Assembly (NCBI GenBank): GCA_022036555.1
Contig: CM039130.1
Span: 24,636,519-24,700,518, forward strand
Direction: 5' to 3'
From: Microstegium vimineum
Taxonomy: Eukaryota; Streptophyta; Magnoliopsida; Poales; Poaceae
DNA: 64,000 nt
Below, piece by piece: positions 57,230-64,000 of this stretch. The notes under the pieces are model-generated. The model saw only the letters and a list, made by a program, of their open reading frames with translations. It was not told the DNA's origin and ran no database searches. Every line of letters begins with the position of its first letter. Positions within the stretch are counted from its first letter, which is position 1. Position numbers and translations under genes: made by a program.

Positions 57230-57900
57230 AAGTCATGTTTACCCTGTTAAATGTTTAATCATGCTGCTGTTGCTGCTGCTCCTAAATTATATGTATGGTT
57301 ATACATGGGTCATGGTTTCAAGAATTATCTGATATTGTTCATTGTCTACTAGTTGTACTTGTGTTGCTTTCTAAGATTTTGATATGTCCTGGTTCACGCC
57401 CAATGTTTAAAAGTCTGAGGTCGTGTGTTGGTACTTGTCATGTGTTCATGAAGACCTTAGCTTTGTGAGTTTGGTACTTGTCATGCATCTTGACAGTGTA
57501 TATCTACATACTACATTCCAAACCGAAGCGGAGTACATAGCAAAAGCTTACTAGAAAAACCATTGTAACGGAGGGAGTACTATTCATGAGCAACAACAAT
57601 TAAAACAAGCCGGTTAATTAAGTCACAAATGGAGGATTACATAATGAAAATAATCTGCATAAACTTCATGATGGTTTACACAGATAGATAATCTGCATAA
57701 GCAGAACAATCTTCCAAAAGGTGTGCCATCACAGTGAGGATGAATTCACCATTGACTAGTACTAGTTGCCAGGCCACTGAGTTCAGAAAAGCAGCATCTG
57801 ATAACACTAGGTTGCCACAAATGATTCAAGCATCTACTAGTTAAACACATTCAGTGAGGTTCTACATGTCTAGCTTGCTCGACAGAACAAAGCCATAATG
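57230..57900. other. 3' flank of the F-box gene with a Stowaway remnant
   Basis: Nothing coding. GTAACGGAGGGAGTA at 57565-57580 is one terminus of a Stowaway MITE, with only a short, degraded remainder to its left. Confidence 0.5.
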
Positions 57901-57909
57901 TTAATCCTA

Positions 57910-58002
57910 CATGCCACCAACTGCCGAGATCGATGGATCAGTCAAACTTTCAGCCTCTTTCCGCGCTGTCTGCAACCTTGCTTGCTTCCACCTCTCTCTG
58001 TC
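57910..58002 (-). other. Candidate last exon, minus strand, unidentified
   Basis: After a TTTCCTGACAG acceptor the minus strand reads RWKQARLQTARKEAESLTDP and then SISAVGGM with a stop. Charge pattern and splice border look real, but I found no convincing upstream exon and do not recognise the protein. Confidence 0.25.
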
Positions 58003-58339
58003 AGGAAATAAAAAAGGAGGCTTCAATCAAACTATAGTAATTCAAGGGTGCCCTCATAATGAAAAATGTCCAGTTGAGATGAAAGCTAAAACAATTAGTT
58101 AAGAAAGAAAACAAAGAGGCAGTGAGCCGCAGCTACAGTAGCAAAATATAGTTTTCACATGTAGAGAACTTGCCAGTGTCCAGTTCTGCAGTATTTTCCA
58201 GATGATGACATATTGCTAATTAAGGTTTTTCCAAGAGGCAAAATAACTGACAGATAACAGGTTCTTTGTTACAGCAAACAGACAAACACCCTTTAGATAG
58301 CTTTCATTTACAACAAATTTTTAGTTCTGTTTTACTAAC

Positions 58340-59180
58340 TATACTAACTACACAGAAGTTGTCCTAAAGCAAGAAACAAAGTTTTCCTGGTGTGGGAGAG
58401 ATTGAGCTCTAACTGAAACTCAGTTTGACATTGGCTAGTATTCCACAACTAGCTTAGTACTAGCTATGTCCTAAAACAAGTAGTAATGTTTTCCTGGTGT
58501 TGGAGAGACTTGGCTCTAATTAAAATTCAGTTTGATATTGTCTATCCACAATCACGATTGGTGATATATAGGGAAAGCTTCAACCAATCTAGCTAGTCCC
58601 CAAGCATCCGCGCTTGAGAGAATAGCGGCATAGCACCTCATTGATGACCTGAGTAAAACTAGCACCTGCTAGGTATAGTAGCTGATAAGCATTATGCATT
58701 TACCAATTCTAAAAACCTTTATGGGCCTTGTATATATATTTCATCAAACTTGGACAGAGGGGAGTAATTTAAATTTTAAACTAACGCCTACAGGCCAAAC
58801 CAGTCGACAAACTTAGTTACACACCAACTCTGGAACAAAGTTGAGGCTCAACGTGTACCTCACTATACTCATTTTCAGGACAGATTGTTAAAGTGAGAGG
58901 CGACTAGCTTAGTACCAAGAATATAAAAATATATTGTCCTATAGCAAGACAGTGTTTTCCTGGTGTGGGAGAGATTGAACTCTAACTAAAATTCAGTTTG
59001 ATATTGTCTAGTATTAATTCCACGACTAGCTTTGTACTAATAACTATACAAAAATTGTCCTAAAACAAGTAACAATGGTTTCCTGGTGTGTTGGAGACAT
59101 ATCTCCAATTAAAATTCAGTTTGATACTGTCTATAATTCAGTTTGATATTGTCAAATCCACAACCTTGACTGGCAATAGA
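58340..59180. repeat. Dispersed ~100-bp repeats
   Basis: GTTTTCCTGGTGTGGGAGAG followed by an AATTCAGTTTGATATTGTCT-type tail appears near 58381, 58490, 58954 and 59080. The first pair and the second pair look like a block duplicated at a distance of about 573 bp. No coding sequence. Confidence 0.7.
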
Positions 59181-59607
59181 GAAGGCTTGCTGCACCAATC
59201 TGCCCCTACATCAGTTCCAATGGCCGGAGAACTGGCCAGGCCAGCTAATAGGCAAACTAACGTACGTTCCTTGTGAATTTGAATCGAACTAGATTATGAC
59301 AGACAAGGCAGAGAGCTGCCGGACATGCATAAAAAAAAAATGCAATTAGGGAGAGAATCCCAACCTGAGGCTGAGATGCTTCATTCAGAAGGGATAGTAA
59401 AACATATCCGGCGGCCAATGGTTTCATTCCCAACAAGCAAATTACAAACTACTTATTTTAATGAAACTCAATTGTGGTAATAATAATATATATAGAGCAG
59501 TAAATTTATGAGCAGTATATATGTATGTTCATTCATATACAAAACTCAAAAATAGCCAGCAATATACAAGTAGTGTCTAGTGTATAAGTTGCATGTTGGG
59601 ACATTAC

Positions 59608-60152
59608 TGTTGAGTTTAGTCCCACATCGGTAATTGATGGTGGGGGAGCACAACATATAAGGCGGGGGCAGCCCTCACCTATCAGGCTAGTCTTTTGGGT
59701 TGAGTTAGGCCTGAGGCCTGGATATATTGTGGGCTCCGGTGGACCTGGGCCCGAGGGGTGTCGGCTCGTGGGTATAAGCGAGTCGGGCCGAATTCCGCTG
59801 CGCACCCTAACAAGTGGTATCGGAGCCCATGGTTGAAAAAACCTAAATCTCAAGGGTCACATGTGACGGGGGAGCCCGTTAACGCTTGGAGGTCACACGG
59901 GTTGTGTGATGAGCGTTGGACTCGGGGCCTGGATAACGTCTTCGGAGATCACATGGTGTGGGTCCGAGCCCATGGTTAACGTCTTCGGAGATCACATGGT
60001 GTGGGGCAACACAACATATAAGGCGGGGACACTTTTGGGTTGAGTTAGGCTTGAGGCCTGGATATGTTGTGGGCTTCGGTGGACCTGAGCCCGAGGGATG
60101 TCGGCTCGTGGGTATAAGCGAGTCGGACCGAATTCCGCTGCGCACCCTAACA
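59608..60152 (+). mobile_element. TRIM (miniature LTR retrotransposon)
   Basis: The 5' LTR is 59608-59812: TGTTGAGTTTAGTCCCACAT at its start and CGCACCCTAACA at its end. Two bases later comes TGGTATCGGAGCC, a primer-binding site for initiator Met-tRNA. A 3' LTR copy ends at 60152 with the same CGCACCCTAACA. Target duplications ATTAC flank the element exactly (59603-59607 and 60153-60157). The interior is only about 200 bp and encodes nothing, so it depends on another element's enzymes. The 3' LTR lacks its first ~37 bases and has an inner deletion. Confidence 0.85.
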
Positions 60153-60289
60153 ATTACCTGACGGTCTTTTGCACCGGCGTGCATGGAAGCACAGAAATCA
60201 ATAGACAGGAGGCGGGGCGTCATCATGTGCATCAGGCATTCAGGCCTTCCCGGCGGTGGACTACCAAAGCTGCTTGGAGACGATCTTGC

Positions 60290-60352
60290 GGCGCATGTCG
60301 AGTCCTCACCTATCAAGCTAGTCTTTTGGGTTGAATTAGGCCTACTGACGTT
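60290..60352 (+). repeat. Third, partial copy of the TRIM LTR
   Basis: TCCTCACCTATCAAGCTAGT followed by CTTTTGGGTTGAATTAGGCCT matches the middle of the 5' LTR near 59672-59712, including the segment that the 3' LTR has lost. No ends of a second element are visible around it. Confidence 0.6.
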
Positions 60353-60614
60353 TGAACTTAGCTCGATCGGTTCCCCCGGACGAATACCCTGCTGGACGAC
60401 GATGGCGCGTTCCTCCTCGATGTCGTTGACGACAGCGTAGACAACGACGCCGTCCTCGTCGTCATCCTCATCCTCACGCGCGGCGGCGCTGAGAACTGGG
60501 CATTGAGGCGTGCGCTGCGGCATGCATGTTGAGCGCGCGGTACTCCTCGGTCGCCCGGCCAGAGGTCGTCGAGCGGGAACACGACGTACGTCTTCTTGCC
60601 ACCCACCACTGAGG

Positions 60615-61377
60615 TCAGACCTCAGACGACGACGCCGCCTTTGAGCAGATCCACCCAGCACAGGCAGCCGCCGGGCCCGGAGAAGGAGGTGTCGCCTTCG
60701 AAGATATGCTCGTCGTCGTTGCCGGGCTCCCAGTCCCAGCACACCTCACGGGGGAGACGGACCTCCTTCCTCGCCCACTGCGGCGTGGGCTGCTCGTCGG
60801 AGCGCCACAGGAGGAGGACAGCATCGGGGTCGGGGAATTCGCGCTGAGGCATGGTGGCGAGCTCGGCGAGGAGGTACTGTAGTCGTAGGCGGAGGAAGAA
60901 GGGCTGGAGTGGCAGCAGCGCAGGACAACGGCTCCCGACGCGATACCGCGGATGCGGCTCGTCTCGGGGCCGGGGCGGCGGCACCGTGGAGAGGCGAGCG
61001 GCGGAGGCGTCTCGTAGACGAGGTAGCATCCCCACTCGGACGAGCCCGGGCCGTAGTACTTGCCGGCGTAGAGGACGAGCAGGCCCTTGTCGGCGCACGC
61101 GACTTGTGGGTAGGAGGATAGAAATTCTCGATGGGACTTGGTGCCCCGCAGCCTGAACGTGGCGATCTCCGGCGGTGAAGGGAGGACGGCGTCTGGCTTC
61201 ATGGAGCCCAGCATGGCGATAGATGGTGGCCTCATATAGGGCTGAGATGAATGATGCCTTGGTTTCCCCCATTATGCTCTTGACCGCCGCAGCCGACGAC
61301 GATTCGTATTCGTCTTCGTCGTCCTCGTCGAAGTTGTAGTCCACGCAGCGGTTCAGCAAAACCCAGGCAGGAGACAT
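60615..61377 (-). pseudogene. DUF1618-type gene, frameshifted
   Basis: The minus strand starts MSPAWVLLNRCVDYNFDEDD. It then shifts frame (near 61230) into PEIATFRLRGTKSHREFLSS and LLVLYAGKYYGPGSSEWGCY, and shifts back (near 61000) to reach LLAELATM, AVLLLWRSDEQ, WARKEVRLP and GGCLCWVDLLKGGVVV. This order fits the large grass family of DUF1618 proteins, whose function is unknown. An open Asp/Glu-rich stretch in a third frame (VVVYAVVNDIEEERA) continues to about 60340 beside the TRIM. Two frame changes and a stop suggest a decayed gene, though sequencing errors are possible. Confidence 0.6.
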
Positions 61378-61379
61378 GG

Positions 61380-62338
61380 CGCCGGCGCCGGCGCCGAGAA
61401 AATGGCTATAATTAATGGGACTCTAAATAAATGGCTTCTATCTACTCCATTTACATGCAGCGCCATATATTTTGCCAAATCAGAGAGAAAAAAAAAGATC
61501 GAATTGCGACTCAAACACCTTCTTACCGAGAAACGATAAATCATCCTTCACGCAAAAGGGGTTTTGAACTGTTGAAACAAAAGTTAAGAGGCTCACAGGC
61601 AAACTTTTTGCTAAATGAAAACAAAAAGGTTTTGGAGCTTTTGCTTTGACGAAAATTTTAAAAATGCTTAGCTAGGAAAAAAAATACAACTGTTGGAGTT
61701 TGCCAATCTTGCTGCGCAAAGGGAAATTTATAAAAAAGGGGTTGCGACGAACTCGCACCACCGCTGAGGTCCCCGATCCAAAGCGAGAATCCAAACCCCT
61801 AGACTAGACCCCCCAAACATTTTATAATTTTTCCAATAAATTTTTTTAAAAAATGTTATAGTAGCATTATACATAAAAAATTAATTTAAAATTTTATACC
61901 TTTTTTTAACAAAGTACCCCGTAAAATCGAGGGAAAAATGGAATTAAAGCCAGCCATTGGGTACAACATGCAAAATTTCTAGGTGAGAAAAGGGAGTTTT
62001 TTAAACACGTATAGCTCACCTCCTACAGGAGGGTGGTTGGTGTAAACACACACCTGTATGTGGTACTCCTTGATCCTGCAACTAGAGTGTCATTCTAATT
62101 TTTTTTCCCTTTAGAAAAAAAACATTTTTCAAATTTTTTATTAAAAAAATTTTTCAAAGAGAATTTTTAGTAAAAACCCCTAAGTTTATTCGGAAAAAGA
62201 ACGATAAAATGACTTGGTAAGAAGGAGGAACCAAAGCCAGCCTTGACTGGGGTTTCACCAGATGGGGCATTGGTTTTTTGTTTGGGGTTTTTGGGCACCG
62301 GAAAAAGTTGGACATATCCATTATAAATTTTTTTTAAA
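61380..62338. other. Low-complexity spacer before the gap
   Basis: Homopolymer-rich sequence with many A, T and G runs. No gene is supported. The quality of the last few hundred bases before the gap is suspect. Confidence 0.45.
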
Positions 62339-62438
62339 NNNNNNNNNNNNNNNNNNNNNNNNNNNNNNNNNNNNNNNNNNNNNNNNNNNNNNNNNNNNNN
62401 NNNNNNNNNNNNNNNNNNNNNNNNNNNNNNNNNNNNNN
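62339..62438. other. Assembly gap (100 N)
   Basis: Exactly 100 undetermined bases, the conventional placeholder for a gap of unknown size. Features on either side should not be assumed to be adjacent in the genome. Confidence 0.98.
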
Positions 62439-62439
62439 G

Positions 62440-63033
62440 CAAACCTAGAGAAATAATAGGATGGAAAATGGCTGTTATATAATCTTTAGTTCATCTTGTT
62501 CGCTTTTCCGCAAAAAGCAAGTTTATCCAGATCCACATAAATAGCCTTGCATATCCTTGGAGTCTTTATTTTCAGTTAGACGGGTAAGTCTAGCTGAGTA
62601 CATTTCCGTACTCAGGGTTTATCCTGTTTGTTGCAGATGGCCAAGTATGCTTCGGCTATTGTAAGCACTGTCTCTATCCTTTCGAAGGAGAAGAGGAGTA
62701 GGCCTTGGGCAAGGTCTTCTACGAGCTCATCTTTTGCTGTTGTCGGATGTGACATCGTGGGCACCCTCGTCTTTTAAAACTTCAAGTTCAGTTTCAAACA
62801 ATGTTTTATTCGGCCACAGGTGTTGTGGTGTAAGTACTACTTTTATTTGGAACAAGTGTTGTATTAACTCTATTTCGTATTTCAAGTATTTTTGGTTTAT
62901 TTGTGGCTCGTTCGAATGTGCATACCTGAGTTTGCGCGATCCTGGTTTGATATACGATTGTTAGAAATCCTTCGAGATTTCCGGACTACCAAGATTATAT
63001 GGGCTCAAGTGCTTAAAGTGGCAGTTAAGTCAG
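62440..63033. other. Probable retroelement non-coding sequence
   Basis: Includes the inverted repeat TGAGTAC-ATTTCC-GTACTCA near 62596-62615, followed by GGGTTTATCCTGTTTGTTGC, a combination I associate with grass gypsy elements. No coding frame. LTR borders are not visible. Confidence 0.4.
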
Positions 63034-64000
63034 CTACTTTGGTACTTGATCTCTTATAATTTGGACGGTTCCGTCACAACCACTCCTAACGTTCGGATCT
63101 CTGGAGAATATTTCTTCATCAGGCACTCTTGCATTGGCCATCTCCTCAAGTTCCTCTTGACCAACACGCCTGCCAAGCCTGTTATGCGCGCTGAGCTTGC
63201 CCCCCAGTCTATCATGTGTCGATTTCTTCTCTCTGAGCAGCGTAGCATACCTGGATGTTCGATCGTCAAAGCAAGGCTTCTTTTCTGACCGACCGGTAGG
63301 GTAGTACCCATTGCATTCAGGACAATTATCGGCAATAGGTAATTTGATGCCTTCCTCCCAACAGTGAACAAAGAAGGGACACTTCCAATGGTCCTTATGC
63401 CGAAGCCATTCATGGTGCTCTTCTTCTTCCTGCCGACGCCGTTCCTCTTGCGATTGCCGATAATCTTGTTTTGGCCGTCTATGCGTGATTACAACACCAG
63501 GAGCCCTCTTGGCACTGCTATTTTCATCGGCAACTTTCTTGCCCTTTCTGTCATCGGCAAACCTCCTCTCGTCGCGCTCAGCTACTTGATGGTTAGGATC
63601 TACCGATGCATTTTTCCTGGCAGCTTCCGATGTCAGCACTTTAGTTTTCCCACTAGTTTCCACCATATTATTTGGAAACGGGTGCTGATCAATCTTCATC
63701 GCTTTCTGAGGTCTAAAATTCTCAAAATTAATTCTTCCAGATTCAATTTCTGACTGCAACTGCTGCCTAAATACTATGTAGTCATTGGTACTGTGCGAAG
63801 TCGCATTGTGCCACTTGCAATACCTGATCTTTCTGAGCTCCTCGGCCGATGGAATTACTTGATTAGGCGCCAACTTCATCCGCCCTTCTTGAAGTAATAA
63901 ATCAAACATCCTATCGGCCTTGGTGATATCAAAGGTGAATCTTTCAGCTTCCTTCTGGCCAAACGGACAAGACACAGATTTCTTATCCTTCACCCATTCG
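63034..64000 (-). pseudogene. Ty3/gypsy gag-pol fragment (continues beyond window)
   Basis: An open frame of about 320 codons enters from the right edge. It contains SCPFGQKEAERFTFDITKAD, a first zinc-finger-like motif CKWHNATSHSTNDY, QLQSEIESGRINFE and PFPNNMVE, an Arg/Glu/Gln-rich charged stretch, and a second Cys/His cluster (KCPFFVHCWEEGIK ... NCPEC). This matches the Gag-to-protease part of grass gypsy polyproteins, a different family from the 8.5-22 kb element. It ends at a stop (QIIRDQVPK) before any protease motif, so it is truncated. Confidence 0.7.

Overview
This is a eukaryotic nuclear window from a grass (Poaceae). Its gene families, GC-rich first exons and abundant grass-type MITEs suggest a panicoid such as the Saccharum/Sorghum/Miscanthus group, but the species cannot be fixed from sequence alone. 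There is no CRISPR, operon or bacterial feature. Most of the DNA is transposable elements and their debris, with four host genes that I can rebuild or support well.

Layout. 1-6.5 kb: AT-rich DNA with a possible spliced, poorly coding plus-strand unit. 6.9-7.4 kb: a stray first exon of a mitochondrial phosphate carrier. 8.5-22.06 kb: a large Ty3/gypsy element of the Tat lineage (Retand/Grande/RIRE2-like) on the minus strand. It has one LTR, a polypurine tract, a tandem-repeat-rich 3' region, gag-pol, and a separate intron-containing gene on the opposite strand with its own TATA box. Its 5' LTR is missing. 22.43-25.75 kb: a hAT transposon with a near-complete two-exon transposase. 26.5-28.5 kb: Stowaway and other MITEs.

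Host genes. 28.6-31.25 kb (minus): an eight-exon alpha/beta-hydrolase-like gene of 476 aa, followed upstream by a 279-bp tandem duplication that copies its start-codon region. 32.8-36.3 kb (minus): a ten-exon RDM4/DMS4 (Iwr1-family) gene of 322 aa, with two apparent GC-AG introns. 39.4-40.6 kb (minus): a single-exon, grass-type gene whose protein is a tandem duplication of one ~177-aa domain. 53.66-57.23 kb (plus): a five-exon F-box/LRR gene of 523 aa. For the three multi-exon genes the exon lengths and splice phases sum exactly to open reading frames.

The rest. 41.8-48.75 kb is a degenerate region with exon-like pieces, nested tandem duplications and two Helitron-type 3' ends. 48.8-53.3 kb holds MITEs, a 187-bp duplication, a small pseudogene and a Mutator-like foldback element. 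59.61-60.15 kb is a TRIM retroelement with a perfect 5-bp target duplication, lying beside a frameshifted DUF1618-type gene (60.6-61.4 kb, minus). A 100-base assembly gap lies at 62339-62438. The right edge is a minus-strand gypsy gag fragment that runs out of the window.

I see no wholly new system. The item closest to one is the antisense, multi-intron gene inside the Tat retrotransposon. Related antisense ORFs are known in this lineage, but their function is not.
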